A stretch of 64,000 nucleotides of DNA from Streptomyces sp. LHD-70 (GTDB taxonomy: Bacteria; Actinomycetota; Actinomycetes; Streptomycetales; Streptomycetaceae), in contig NZ_JAVIFW010000010.1 of the NCBI RefSeq assembly GCF_031157275.1, positions 124,001 to 188,000 on the forward strand, given 5' to 3'. Positions 22,025-30,607 of the stretch are shown here, piece by piece; position 1 is the stretch's first letter, and each line of letters starts with the position of its first letter. The notes beneath the pieces are model-generated. The model was not told the origin of the DNA. It was given only the letters and a program-made list of their open reading frames with translations, and did no database searches. The position numbers were made by a program, and so were the translations under genes.

Positions 22025-23147
22025 CTTCGGCCCCCAGCTGCTTGAGGAGCCACTCGTGGAAGATCCCGATGTGGTGCTCGGTCGGTACGAGGACGCCGCC
22101 GCCCCGGTAGGCCCGCGACGACATGGCCGGCTGAGTCCTCTCGCACGCTTCAAAATCCTGGGCGTTGACCCGGTGGAACAGCTCCACCGACTTCGACAGA
22201 TCGGCGCCCGACTCGACCACCTCCGGCGCGTACAGCCAGTCGCACTCGACGATCGTGCGGTCCTCGGCCATCGGGAACATCCGGTGCAGGATCACGTGGT
22301 CCGGCACCAGGTTCACGAACACGGTCGGCTTGACCGTCATCGCGTAGTACCGCCGGTCCTGGTCCTCGGCGACCGCGGGCAGCTTGCCGAAGCCCTCGCT
22401 GCCGTCGACCGTGAAGCCCTTGACCTCGTCACCGAACTCGGCGCCGTGACCGACGTAGTACTGCGCCGCGTAGCCGTCCGCGAACTCCGGGAGCACTTCG
22501 GTGAGTTCGGGGTGGATCGTCGCGCAGTGGTAGCACTCCATGAAGTTCTCGACGATCAGTTTCCAGTTGGACTTCACGTCGTACGTGATGCGCTTGCCGA
22601 GGGCGAGGCCCTCCGTGCGGTAGCGGTCGATGGCGGCCGTGTTCCCGAGGCGCTCCACGGCCGCGCCGATCACGGTCTCCTCGAAGGACGGCGGCTCGTC
22701 GGCCAGGCACACCCAGGCATAGCCGAGCCACTCGCGCAGGGCGACCTTGATCAGGCCGTACTCGGCGCGGTCCACGTCCGGCATCTTCGTCAGGTTGGGC
22801 GCGGCGACCAGTTTGCCGTCGAGGTCGTACGTCCAGGCGTGGTACGGGCACTGCAGGTTGCGGCGCACCTCGCCCGACTCCTGGGTGCAGAGCTGGGCGC
22901 CGCGGTGCCGGCACACGTTCAGGAAGGCCCGCAGCTCACCGGTGCGGGACCGGGTGACCAGGACGCTCTCCCGGCCGACCTGAACGGTGCGGAAGGCCCC
23001 GGGCTTGTCGAGGTCGGCGCTGCGCACGGCGCAGAACCACATGGATTCAAAGACCCGCTCCTGCTCCAGTCGGAACAGTTCGGGATCGGTGTAATAGTGC
23101 CCGGGCAGCGTGGCCACGAGGCTGGGGGCGACAGGGGTTGTCGTCAC
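22017..23147 (-). CDS. gbcA: Rieske oxygenase, glycine betaine monooxygenase type
   Basis: Probable terminal oxygenase that demethylates glycine betaine to dimethylglycine with release of formaldehyde. The 376-residue protein has a Rieske centre (C79-R-H81 and C100-PY-H103) and a mononuclear iron site at ENFMECYHCATIHPE (His207, His212). Its layout matches the GbcA branch of aromatic-ring-type oxygenases that act on quaternary amines. It lies 31 bases after the dimethylglycine enzyme and overlaps betB. No reductase is in this run; the Rieske ferredoxin and reductase at 28.1-29.8 kb are the obvious electron donors. Confidence 0.85.
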   Translation of the reverse strand: MTTTPVAPSLVATLPGHYYTDPELFRLEQERVFESMWFCAVRSADLDKPGAFRTVQVGRESVLVTRSRTGELRAFLNVCRHRGAQLCTQESGEVRRNLQCPYHAWTYDLDGKLVAAPNLTKMPDVDRAEYGLIKVALREWLGYAWVCLADEPPSFEETVIGAAVERLGNTAAIDRYRTEGLALGKRITYDVKSNWKLIVENFMECYHCATIHPELTEVLPEFADGYAAQYYVGHGAEFGDEVKGFTVDGSEGFGKLPAVAEDQDRRYYAMTVKPTVFVNLVPDHVILHRMFPMAEDRTIVECDWLYAPEVVESGADLSKSVELFHRVNAQDFEACERTQPAMSSRAYRGGGVLVPTEHHIGIFHEWLLKQLGAEGA

Positions 23148-23178
23148 GTTCGAACTCCTACCAACATCAAGAGGGAAG

Positions 23179-25653
23179 TCAGCGCCGGATCCGGCTCATC
23201 TCGGGGTCGAACAGAGGCTCCTCCGCCACCGTCGCCGGAACCTTCTCGCCGAAGTACTCGACGTGCACCCCGGTCCCGGCGGGCAGCGGCGGCAGCCAGG
23301 CGTAGGCGACACAGCGGCCCAGGGTGTAGCCGTACGAGGCGCTCGTGACGTATCCGGCCGGGGCGCCGTCGACGTGCACCGGCTCGTGGCCGAGGACGAC
23401 GGCGGCCGGGTCGTCAAGCAGCAGGGCCGTCAACTTCCGCTCGGGCTCGCCGAGTTGGGCCAGCGCGTCCCGGCCCACGAAGTCACCGCCGCGGTCCATG
23501 CGGACGGCGAAGCCCACGCCCGCCTCGTACGGGTTGTGCTCGGTGGTCATGTCGTGGCCCCAGGAGCGGTAGCCCTTCTCCAGGCGCAGGCTGTTGAACG
23601 CAGACCGGCCGGCCGCGATCACCCCGTGCTCCTGCCCGGCCGCCCACAGCGTGTCCCAGAGCCTCAGCCCCAGGTCGGCGGTGGTGTACAGCTCCCAGCC
23701 CAGCTCACCCACGTACGACAAACGCATCGCGGTCACCGGGACATGGCCGAGGTAGGTCTGCTTGGCGCGGAAGTAGCCGAAGCCCTCGTGCGAGAAGTCG
23801 TCCCCGGTCAGGGGCTGGACCAGATCGCGGGCGAGCGGGCCCCACACGCCGATGCAGCAGGTGCCGGACGTGGTGTCGCGGACGTGTACGTCGGCGGGCG
23901 CGTGCCGCAGCAGCCAGTCCAGGTCGGCCGGGGAGTTGGCGCCGAGCTGGAAGTGGTCGGGGGCGAGCCGGGCCACGGTCAGGTCGGAGCGGACCCCGCC
24001 GTCCTCGTTCAGGAGCAGCGTGTACGTGACCGCGCCCGGCTTCTTCGCCAGGTTGTTGGACGTCATGCGCTGCAGGAACGCGAGCGCGCCGGGACCGGTG
24101 ACCTCAAGGCGGCGTAGCGGCGTCATGTCGTAGAGCGCGACCTTCTCGCGCGTCGCCTTCGCCTCGGCCGCGGCGATCGGCGACCAGTAGCGGGCCGCCC
24201 ACTCGTCCCGTTCGGGGACCGAAATCCCCTCGGCGAGCGCGGAGTTGGCCTCGTACCAGTGCGGGCGCTCCCAGCCGCCGCCCTCCAGGAACACCGCGCC
24301 CAGCTCCTGCTGCCGGGCGTGGAAGGGGCTGACCCGCAGCGGACGCGGCTGGTCGGCGGGTTGCAGCGGGTGGAGGACGTCGTACACCTCGACGAACTGC
24401 TGCGCCCCGCGGTCGTGCACGTACGCGGGGGAGCGCTGGGCGTCCTCGAAGCGGGTGAGGTCGCACTCGTGCACGTCGAGCGAGGGCTTGCCGTCGACCA
24501 TCCACTCGGCGACGGCCTTGGCGACGCCCGCCGAGTGCGTGACCCACACGGCCTCGGCGAGCCAGAAGCCGCGCAGCTGCCGGGCCTCGCCGAGCACGGG
24601 CATGCCGTCGGGCGTGAACGAGAAGACGCCGTTGAAGCCCTCCTCGACCTCCGCGTCACGCAGGAAGGGCAGCAGCCACTTGCAGTCCTCCCAGCTCGGC
24701 GCCCAGTCCTCCTCGGTGAACGGGTACGAGGACGGCATGTCCATGTCCTGGGCGCGTGCCGTGTCGTAGTCGAGGAGCGCGAACGGGTCGACCGGGAGCG
24801 GCTTGTGGGCGTACGACCCGATGCCTATGCGGTCGGTGTGCTCGCGGAAGTACAGGTCGCGGTCCTGGAACCGCAGGATCGGCCGGGACGCCTCCGTACG
24901 CGGGTCGTTGGCGCCTTCCAGCTCGGGCAGCGGCTTCGTCTTCGCGTACTGGTGGGCGAGCGGGAGCAGCGGTACGTCGACGCCGGCCATGCGGCCGATG
25001 GCCGGGCCCCAGAATCCGGCGGCGGACACCACGTGGTCGGCCGGGAAGGTGCCCCGGTCGGTGACGACGGCGGTGACGCGGCCGTCCTCCTTCTCGATGC
25101 CGGTCACGGTGTGCCGGTCGAGGAACGTGGCGCCGCGCTCCTGGGCGCGCTCCATCTGGGCGCGGGAGGCGAGCAGGGCGCGGGCGAGTCCGTCCTCGGG
25201 CGTGTGGAAGCCGCCGAGCACCTTGGACTCGTCGATGAACGGCCACAGCTCCTTGCAGCGCTCGGCGGAGATCAGCTCCCCGCGTACGCCCCAGGCGGCG
25301 GCCCAGCCGGCCTTGCGGTGCAGGTCGGACCAGCGCTCGGGGGTGGTGGCGAGTTCGAGGCCGCCGACCGGGTTGAAGCAGGAGAGCCCGTCCACCTCGA
25401 GGGAGTTGAACTTCTCCACGGTGTACTGGGCGAAGGCCGTGAGGGTCTTCGACGAGCCGGTACGGAAGACCAGACCCGGCGCGTGCGAGGTGGAGCCGCC
25501 GGGTGCGGGCAGCGGGCCCTGTTCGAGGACGGTGACGTCGGTCCAGCCGCGGGCGGTGAGTTCGTCGGCGAGCGAGCAGCCGACGATTCCGGCGCCGACG
25601 ATGACGACGCGGGGGCCTGCGGGGGCCGGGCGGGGGTGAGATGTGCTGGACAT
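23179..25653 (-). CDS. Dimethylglycine oxidase/dehydrogenase-type flavoprotein with folate domain
   Basis: An 824-residue two-part enzyme. The N-terminal DAO-type FAD domain has VVIVGAGIVGCSLADEL and GGSTSHAPG, whose His57 corresponds to the covalent flavin histidine of this family. The C-terminal half is a GcvT-like tetrahydrofolate domain (RRLEVTGPGALAFLQRMTSN onward). Length and order match Arthrobacter dimethylglycine oxidase (about 830 residues). It demethylates dimethylglycine and perhaps sarcosine, passing the one-carbon unit to folate or releasing formaldehyde. The start at 25653 has an ideal AAGGAGGGG site. Whether it acts on dimethylglycine, sarcosine or both is open. Confidence 0.85.
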   Translation of the reverse strand: MSSTSHPRPAPAGPRVVIVGAGIVGCSLADELTARGWTDVTVLEQGPLPAPGGSTSHAPGLVFRTGSSKTLTAFAQYTVEKFNSLEVDGLSCFNPVGGLELATTPERWSDLHRKAGWAAAWGVRGELISAERCKELWPFIDESKVLGGFHTPEDGLARALLASRAQMERAQERGATFLDRHTVTGIEKEDGRVTAVVTDRGTFPADHVVSAAGFWGPAIGRMAGVDVPLLPLAHQYAKTKPLPELEGANDPRTEASRPILRFQDRDLYFREHTDRIGIGSYAHKPLPVDPFALLDYDTARAQDMDMPSSYPFTEEDWAPSWEDCKWLLPFLRDAEVEEGFNGVFSFTPDGMPVLGEARQLRGFWLAEAVWVTHSAGVAKAVAEWMVDGKPSLDVHECDLTRFEDAQRSPAYVHDRGAQQFVEVYDVLHPLQPADQPRPLRVSPFHARQQELGAVFLEGGGWERPHWYEANSALAEGISVPERDEWAARYWSPIAAAEAKATREKVALYDMTPLRRLEVTGPGALAFLQRMTSNNLAKKPGAVTYTLLLNEDGGVRSDLTVARLAPDHFQLGANSPADLDWLLRHAPADVHVRDTTSGTCCIGVWGPLARDLVQPLTGDDFSHEGFGYFRAKQTYLGHVPVTAMRLSYVGELGWELYTTADLGLRLWDTLWAAGQEHGVIAAGRSAFNSLRLEKGYRSWGHDMTTEHNPYEAGVGFAVRMDRGGDFVGRDALAQLGEPERKLTALLLDDPAAVVLGHEPVHVDGAPAGYVTSASYGYTLGRCVAYAWLPPLPAGTGVHVEYFGEKVPATVAEEPLFDPEMSRIRR

Positions 25654-25738
25654 GCCCCTCCTTGGGTGGCGGGGACGGCAGGGGGACGGGGTGAACTGCC
25701 CTGCGCGGGCAGTTGTTCGGACCGTTCTTGAGTGACGG

Positions 25739-26824
25739 TCAGAGCACGACCACCGAGCGAAGGACCTCGCCCCGGTGCATCTTGGCGAAGGCCTCCTCGA
25801 CCTGGTCGAGGGCGATCTTCTCGGTGACGAAGCCGTTCAGGTCGAGCAGCCCGTAGAGGTGCTGGTCGATCAGTACGGGGAAGTCGCGGGTGGGCAGGCA
25901 GTCCCCGTACCAGGACGACTTGAGGGCGCCGCCGCGGCCGAAGAGGTCGATCAGCGGGATCTCGACGGTCATGTCCGGGTCGGGCACGCCGACCTGGACG
26001 AGGACGCCCGCGTGGTCGCGCATGTAGAAGGCCTGCTTGTACGTCTCGGGGCGGCCCACCGCGTCGATGGCGATGTCGACGCCGAAGCCGTCGGTGAGCG
26101 CGCGGACCGCCTCGATCGGGTCCGTGCCACGGGAGTTGATGGTGTGGGTGGCGCCGAACTTCTCGGCGCGGTCGAGCTTCTTGTCGTCGATGTCGACGGC
26201 GATGACCTTGCGGGCGCCGCCCAGGCAGGCCCCGGCGATGGCCGCGTTGCCGACACCGCCGCAGCCGATGACGGCCACGGTGTCGCCGCGCTGGACGTTG
26301 CCGGTGTTGACGGCCGCTCCGTACCCGGCCATCACGCCGCAGCCGATCAGGCCCGCGGCCTCCGGTCGGGCGGCCGGGTCGACCTTCACGGCCTGCCCGG
26401 CCGCGACCAGGGTCTTCTCGGCGAAGGCGCCGATGCCGAGGGCGGGGCTGAGGGGCGTGCCGTCCAGGAGGGTCATGGGCTGGGCGGCGTTGCGGGATTC
26501 GAAGCAGTACCAGGGGCGGCCACGGCGACAGGAGCGGCAGCTTCCGCAGGGGGCGCGCCAGGCGAGCACCACGTAGTCGCCGGGGGAGAGGTCGGTGACG
26601 CCCTCGCCGACGGCCTCGACGATCCCGGCCGCCTCGTGGCCGAGCAGGAACGGGAAGTCGTCGTTGATCGCGCCTTCCCGGTAGTGCAGATCCGTATGGC
26701 AGACCCCGCAGGCCTGCACCTTGACCAGGGCCTCTCCCGGACCGGGATCGGGAACGACGATCGTCTGCACCTCGACGGGTGCGCCCTTCTTGAGGGCGAC
26801 GACGGCGCGGACCTCGTGTGGCAC
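25739..26824 (-). CDS. mscR: S-(hydroxymethyl)mycothiol dehydrogenase
   Basis: Zinc-dependent medium-chain dehydrogenase of 361 residues that oxidises the formaldehyde-mycothiol adduct. It has the catalytic-zinc cysteine in CGVCHTD, GHEAAG, the structural-zinc cluster CGSCRSCRRGRPWYC, and the NAD motif GCGGVG. The GTG at 26824 (reading MPHEVRAVVALKKG) follows AAGGGGAG and matches family length; the longer frame to 26887 adds an unrelated tail. It is first in the choline run, so it can remove the formaldehyde produced by the betaine and dimethylglycine demethylations. Assignment to mycothiol rather than glutathione chemistry follows from the actinobacterial subfamily. Confidence 0.87.
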   Translation of the reverse strand: MPHEVRAVVALKKGAPVEVQTIVVPDPGPGEALVKVQACGVCHTDLHYREGAINDDFPFLLGHEAAGIVEAVGEGVTDLSPGDYVVLAWRAPCGSCRSCRRGRPWYCFESRNAAQPMTLLDGTPLSPALGIGAFAEKTLVAAGQAVKVDPAARPEAAGLIGCGVMAGYGAAVNTGNVQRGDTVAVIGCGGVGNAAIAGACLGGARKVIAVDIDDKKLDRAEKFGATHTINSRGTDPIEAVRALTDGFGVDIAIDAVGRPETYKQAFYMRDHAGVLVQVGVPDPDMTVEIPLIDLFGRGGALKSSWYGDCLPTRDFPVLIDQHLYGLLDLNGFVTEKIALDQVEEAFAKMHRGEVLRSVVVL

Positions 26825-26842
26825 GACCAACTCCCCTTGGAT

Positions 26843-26880
26843 GTTGCGCTGTGCGCGATGCGTTGCGCGATAAGCGACGT
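26843..26880. promoter_or_regulatory. Repeated GTTGCGC half-sites upstream of mscR
   Basis: Two copies of GTTGCGC begin at 26843 and 26862, 19 bases apart, interleaved with TGCGCGATG and TGCGCGATA. They lie 19 to 56 bases before the mscR GTG. The same half-site begins one arm of the large palindrome upstream of the ferredoxin gene (28055-28094). They are a candidate binding site for the IclR regulator encoded between the two. Confidence 0.45.
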
Positions 26881-27003
26881 TGAACACATCTTGGGAACGC
26901 CGTCAGGACGCCGTCAAGGGGTACGGATCAATGCATTGGCAAAACGATGCTGACCCTGGGTCATCCCGCGGACACGCTCGGGCGGCCGGGCCGGGGCAGC
27001 CGA

Positions 27004-27059
27004 AAGCCGCCCAAGAACGCCGGGTCCAAGGGCTCTGACCTGGCGTTCTTGGGCGGCTT
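27004..27059. terminator. Terminator after the IclR gene, 18-bp stem
   Basis: Perfect 18-base inverted repeat: AAGCCGCCCAAGAACGCC at 27004-27021, and its complement at 27042-27059, with a 20-base loop that can add short extra pairing. It lies 45 bases beyond the IclR stop on the minus strand and would separate iclR from mscR transcription. A separate TGACCCTGGGTCA palindrome lies at 26951-26963. Confidence 0.7.
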
Positions 27060-27103
27060 CCCGGATGTTCCGAGGCGCCTCGCGGCGGTGCGTACGGATC
27101 AGA

Positions 27104-27898
27104 TCACAGGCCGTGACCCATCCGCCGGGACAGTTCTGCCGCCGCCGCGACCGTGCGCCGGGCCAGTTCCGGGATGCGCTCCTCGGTCAGCCGGTACACG
27201 GGACCGGAGACGCTGATCGCGCCGAGCACCTTTCCGTCGTGCGACCGGGCCGGTGCCGCGACCGAAGCGAGCCCGATCTCCAGTTCCTCGACGGCGGCGG
27301 CGAAGTCCTGCCCGCCTACCTCCGCCAGCTCGGCCCGCAGCGCTGCCGCGCTGACCACCGTGTGCGCGGTGAACCGCGGCAGGCTGCGGGCGAGCAGGCC
27401 CTCGCGCAGCGTCGGCGGCAGATGGGCGAGGAGCACCTTGCCGCTGGAGGTGGCGTGCAGGGGTGTGCGCCTGCCGAGCCAGTTCTGCGCGGTGACGGAG
27501 GCCGAGCCGCGGGCCTGCATGATGTTGACCGCCGCGTCGTCGTCGAGGATGGCGATGTTGACCGTCTCGCCCAGCTCGTCCGCGAGGTCACGGCAGACCG
27601 GGGCGCCCTCCTGCGAGATGTCCATCCGCGCTGCCGCCGCCCCCGCCAGGCGCAGCACACCGGCCCCGAGGTAGTACTTGCCCCGGTCCGCGGACTGGTT
27701 GACCAGGCCGCGCTGCTCCAGGACCCCGAGCAGCCGGAACGCGGTCGACTTGTGCACCCCCAGCTCCTCGGCGATCTCCGACACCCCGGCCTCGCCGTGC
27801 CGCGCGAGGCTCTCCATGGCGCTGATCGCGCGGTCCACGGACTGCACGGAACCGGCCGGCCCCTTCGGCGGCTTCTCCGGGGGCTTCGATCCGGACAT
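27104..27898 (-). CDS. IclR-family transcriptional regulator of the choline locus
   Basis: A 264-residue IclR protein. It has an N-terminal winged helix-turn-helix (SVQSVDRAISAMESLARHG, then SEIAEELGVHKSTAFRLLGVL) and a C-terminal effector domain (GETVNIAIL, PLHATSSGKVLLAHL, SVSGPVYRLTEERI). The chosen ATG is 27898. A second in-frame ATG at 27970, with GGGAG seven bases before it, would add 24 residues. It lies between the mscR-codA run and the divergent ferredoxin/reductase pair, both preceded by GTTGCGC elements. A betaine- or dimethylglycine-responsive role is inferred from context. Confidence 0.85.
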   Translation of the reverse strand: MSGSKPPEKPPKGPAGSVQSVDRAISAMESLARHGEAGVSEIAEELGVHKSTAFRLLGVLEQRGLVNQSADRGKYYLGAGVLRLAGAAAARMDISQEGAPVCRDLADELGETVNIAILDDDAAVNIMQARGSASVTAQNWLGRRTPLHATSSGKVLLAHLPPTLREGLLARSLPRFTAHTVVSAAALRAELAEVGGQDFAAAVEELEIGLASVAAPARSHDGKVLGAISVSGPVYRLTEERIPELARRTVAAAAELSRRMGHGL

Positions 27899-28054
27899 TT
27901 CCCGAGGCGGTCCGACCGTCGTCGCCCGGACCGTCGTACCCGCTCTCACCTGCACTTGTTTCCGGCGCATAGTTCGACTCCCACCACCTCGCGGTCGCCT
28001 CTCGGACCGCATCTGCGAGAACCCCCTTGACGTACGAGGCTTCTCGACCGGATT

Positions 28055-28094
28055 CTGTTGCGCACGACGCACCACGGTGCGTGATGCGAAACAG
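28055..28094. promoter_or_regulatory. Large imperfect palindrome, candidate IclR operator
   Basis: Arms at 28055-28073 and 28076-28094 match at 16 of 19 positions (CTGTTGCGCACGACGCACC against CTGTTTCGCATCACGCACC) around a two-base centre. The left arm overlaps a plausible promoter (TTGACG at 28027-28032, 18 bases, GATTCT) reading toward the ferredoxin gene. Binding there would block that promoter. The site lies about 160 bases upstream of the IclR start, so autoregulation is also possible. Confidence 0.55.
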
Positions 28095-28131
28095 TAGGTT
28101 ACCGAACGGTCCAGAACCAAGAGGGGTACCT

Positions 28132-28452
28132 GTGATTCCCGTCTGCCGCCTCGAAGAGCTCCCTGAGGGCGAATCCGTCCGCGTAGACGTCGAGCCGCCC
28201 ATCGCCGTGTTCCACACGGACGGCGAGCTGTACGCCATCGACGACACCTGCACGCACCAGGACGCCTCGCTCTCCGAGGGCTTCCTGGAGGGCTGCCTGG
28301 TCGAATGCCCGCTCCACGAGGCGTCGTTCGACCTGCGTACGGGTGTCCCCACCTGCCTCCCGGCCCGCCGCCCGGTCCGTACCCACCGGGTGACGGTCGA
28401 CGACGGCATGATCCACGTCCACCGCAGCGAGAAGGAGAACGCCGCGGCCTGA
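28132..28452 (+). CDS. Rieske-type [2Fe-2S] ferredoxin
   Basis: A 106-residue soluble Rieske ferredoxin with ligands C-T-H (TCTHQDASLSEG) and C-PL-H (ECPLHEASFDLRTG), like the ferredoxins of biphenyl- and toluene-type dioxygenases. The GTG at 28132 follows GAGGGG with ideal spacing; the longer frame from 28027 runs through the operator and is unlikely. It is followed 80 bases later by a matching reductase. It probably shuttles electrons to the Rieske oxygenase at 22-23 kb. Confidence 0.87.
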   Translation: MIPVCRLEELPEGESVRVDVEPPIAVFHTDGELYAIDDTCTHQDASLSEGFLEGCLVECPLHEASFDLRTGVPTCLPARRPVRTHRVTVDDGMIHVHRSEKENAAA

Positions 28453-28532
28453 CCGCCGCGCCTCCTCCCCCCCCGGAGCCGCTCCGGTCACGCCACGCAC
28501 GCGTACCGGATCCACGAGAAAGGCACAGCCTC

Positions 28533-29786
28533 ATGAGGACCGTGACCGTGGTGGGCGCCTCGCTCGCCGGACTGTACGCCGCCCGGGAACTGCGGGCGCA
28601 GGGCTTCGACGGCCGCCTCGTCATCGTCGGCGAGGAGCAGCACCGCCCCTACGACCGCCCCCCGCTGTCCAAGGACTTCCTCTCCGGCAAGGCGTCCGAG
28701 AGCGACCTCGCCCTCTCCGACGACGAGGAGACCCTCGAACTCGGCGCCGAGTGGATGTTCGGCGTGCGCGCCCGCGGCCTCGACGCCCGCGGCCGCACCG
28801 TACTCCTCGACAACGGCCGCACCGTCTCCACCGACGGCCTCGTCATCGCCACCGGAGCCCGCGCCCGCCGCCTGCCCGGACCCCAACTCCCCGGCGTGCA
28901 CACCCTGCGCACTCTCGACGAGGCCCGCGCGCTCCGCGCCGACCTGCACCGCGGCACGCTGCGCGTCGTGGTCATCGGCGGCGGCTTCATCGGCGCCGAG
29001 ACCGCCTCGTCCTGCGCCGCGATGGGCCACGACGTCACCGTCGTCGAGGCCGCGCCCCTGCCGCTCCTCGGGCAGCTCGGCCCGGAGCTGGCCGCCGTCT
29101 GCGCGCGGCTGCACGAACGCGGTGGCGTACGGCTCGTCACGGGTACGGGCGTCGCCGCGATCGAGGGCGGGACCCGGGTGACCGGCGTACGCCTCGCCGA
29201 CGGCCGCCTGTTCCCCGCCGACGTCGTCGTGGTCGGCATCGGCGCGATCCCCAACACCGAGTGGCTGGCCGGTTCGACGCTCGCCGTCCACGACGGGGTG
29301 CTCTCCGACGACGGCTGCGTCACGTCCCTGCCCCAGGTCGTCGCGGTCGGCGACGTGGCCCGCGTCGGCGGCGTCCGCGCCGAGCACTGGACCAGCGCCA
29401 CGGCCCAGCCACGCGTCGCCGTCCGCAACCTCCTCGCCGGCCACACCGTCGAACACGTCCGCCCGCTGCCCTACTTCTGGTCCGACCAGTACGGCTCCCG
29501 GCTCCAGTTCGCCGGGCGGCGCGAGCAGGGCGACGTGCCGCGGATCGTCGAGGGCTCCACGGAGGAGGGCGGCTTCCTCGCCGTCTACGAACGAGACGCC
29601 CGTACGACCGCGGTCCTCGCCCTCGACCGCCCCCGCCCGTTCACCCGCCTCCGCCGCGAACTGGCGCGCGCGGACGCCCAGTCGACCACGATGCCGTCGG
29701 CCCCGGCCCCAGCTGCCACGCCTGAGCCGACGCCCGCCCCGGCCCCCGCACCCGCGTCCGCCGCACCGGCCGCGGTGGCGGTCTGA
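28533..29786 (+). CDS. Ferredoxin reductase, BphA4-like FAD enzyme
   Basis: A 417-residue NAD(P)H:ferredoxin reductase. FAD motif VVGASLAGLYAARELRAQG, the family segment RPYDRPPLSKDFL, an ATGARARRLPG loop, the NAD motif VIGGGFIGAETA, and the second FAD segment VAVGDVAR are all present. The last roughly 30 residues are a low-complexity Pro/Ala tail (PAPAATPEPTPAPAPAPAS) not needed for the fold. With the upstream ferredoxin it would form the electron chain for the glycine-betaine oxygenase. Pseudomonas GbcB is instead a one-chain reductase, so this is a three-component version. Confidence 0.87.
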   Translation: MRTVTVVGASLAGLYAARELRAQGFDGRLVIVGEEQHRPYDRPPLSKDFLSGKASESDLALSDDEETLELGAEWMFGVRARGLDARGRTVLLDNGRTVSTDGLVIATGARARRLPGPQLPGVHTLRTLDEARALRADLHRGTLRVVVIGGGFIGAETASSCAAMGHDVTVVEAAPLPLLGQLGPELAAVCARLHERGGVRLVTGTGVAAIEGGTRVTGVRLADGRLFPADVVVVGIGAIPNTEWLAGSTLAVHDGVLSDDGCVTSLPQVVAVGDVARVGGVRAEHWTSATAQPRVAVRNLLAGHTVEHVRPLPYFWSDQYGSRLQFAGRREQGDVPRIVEGSTEEGGFLAVYERDARTTAVLALDRPRPFTRLRRELARADAQSTTMPSAPAPAATPEPTPAPAPAPASAAPAAVAV

Positions 29787-29805
29787 GCCGAGGCTCGTGG
29801 TGGAA

Positions 29806-29841
29806 GGAGGGCCGCTCCGGGGGGATCCGGGGCGGCCCTCC
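29806..29841. terminator. Terminator hairpin after the ferredoxin reductase
   Basis: GGAGGGCCGC at 29806-29815 pairs with GCGGCCCTCC at 29832-29841 across a 16-base loop. It lies between the convergent reductase and VanZ-like genes and can serve both. Confidence 0.65.
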
Positions 29842-29881
29842 CGCGGCGCGCAGCGTCAGGAGGGCGGCTTCCCCGGGCCGG

Positions 29882-30523
29882 TCAGGTATGGCTACCGGAA
29901 GCGGTGCGTCCGCGGCCGAACCGGCGCCACCAGGGGCGGCGCGGTGGGTGGACGGCGCGGCCGAGGCGTCGGCCGAGGAGGAGATAGCCGAGGAGGGCGC
30001 CGGTGGTGTTCAGGACGACGTCGTCGATGTCGAAGGCCCGCCCGGTGACGAGTGCGCCCTGCACCAGCTCGACGAGGAGCATCACCCCGGCGGTGGTGAG
30101 CGCCACCCGCAGACGGCCTCGGGTACGCGGGAACAGCAGCGGCAGCAGCACCCCGAACGGCACACCGAGCGCCACGTTGCCGCCCAACTGCTTGACCGCG
30201 TCGAGGACTTCGGGCTGCGCCAGGTACTGCCGGATGGACGATCCGGGGTGCAGATTGCTGTGCGTCAGCGCCTCCGAGGCGGGCTGCGGGCTGACGGTCA
30301 GGCGCGCCAGTACCACGGCGAACGCGGCCATGGCCGCGAAGGCCACGGCCATCAGCAGCAGCCGGGCGAGCAGCGGCAGTTGCGGCCCGGGAGGGCTCTT
30401 GTCCGGCTTCTTGTCCGGCTTCTCGTCCGGCTGTGCGCGCGGGCCCGCGAAGGACCGCCGCCGGCGCGACCGGCGTGAACCGGCCGCGCCCGTGGTGCTG
30501 TTGCCCGCCTGTGTTCGTGCCAT
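29882..30523 (-). CDS. VanZ-like membrane protein
   Basis: A 213-residue protein with a basic, Lys/Asp/Pro-repeat cytosolic N-terminus (KPDKKPDKSP) and about four membrane helices. The VanZ-family pattern is seen at LGGNVALGVPFGVLLPLLFP and LLVELVQGALVTGRAFDIDDVVLNTTGALLGYLL. The start at 30523 follows AAAGGGG. VanZ homologues are widespread and mostly uncharacterised; some influence teicoplanin sensitivity. No vancomycin-resistance genes are nearby, so no resistance role is claimed. Confidence 0.8.
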   Translation of the reverse strand: MARTQAGNSTTGAAGSRRSRRRRSFAGPRAQPDEKPDKKPDKSPPGPQLPLLARLLLMAVAFAAMAAFAVVLARLTVSPQPASEALTHSNLHPGSSIRQYLAQPEVLDAVKQLGGNVALGVPFGVLLPLLFPRTRGRLRVALTTAGVMLLVELVQGALVTGRAFDIDDVVLNTTGALLGYLLLGRRLGRAVHPPRRPWWRRFGRGRTASGSHT

Positions 30524-30607
30524 GGTGACCCCTTTCGACGCCCGGAGTCCTCGGTCACGTACGGAGGACCGTCTTCCAGGGGTGCGTCTTCCAAGGGGCG
30601 GGCGTGT

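Noticed and set aside
29882..30523. Glycopeptide resistance gene
   Set aside because: Only a VanZ-like fold is present; no vanHAX or regulators lie nearby.
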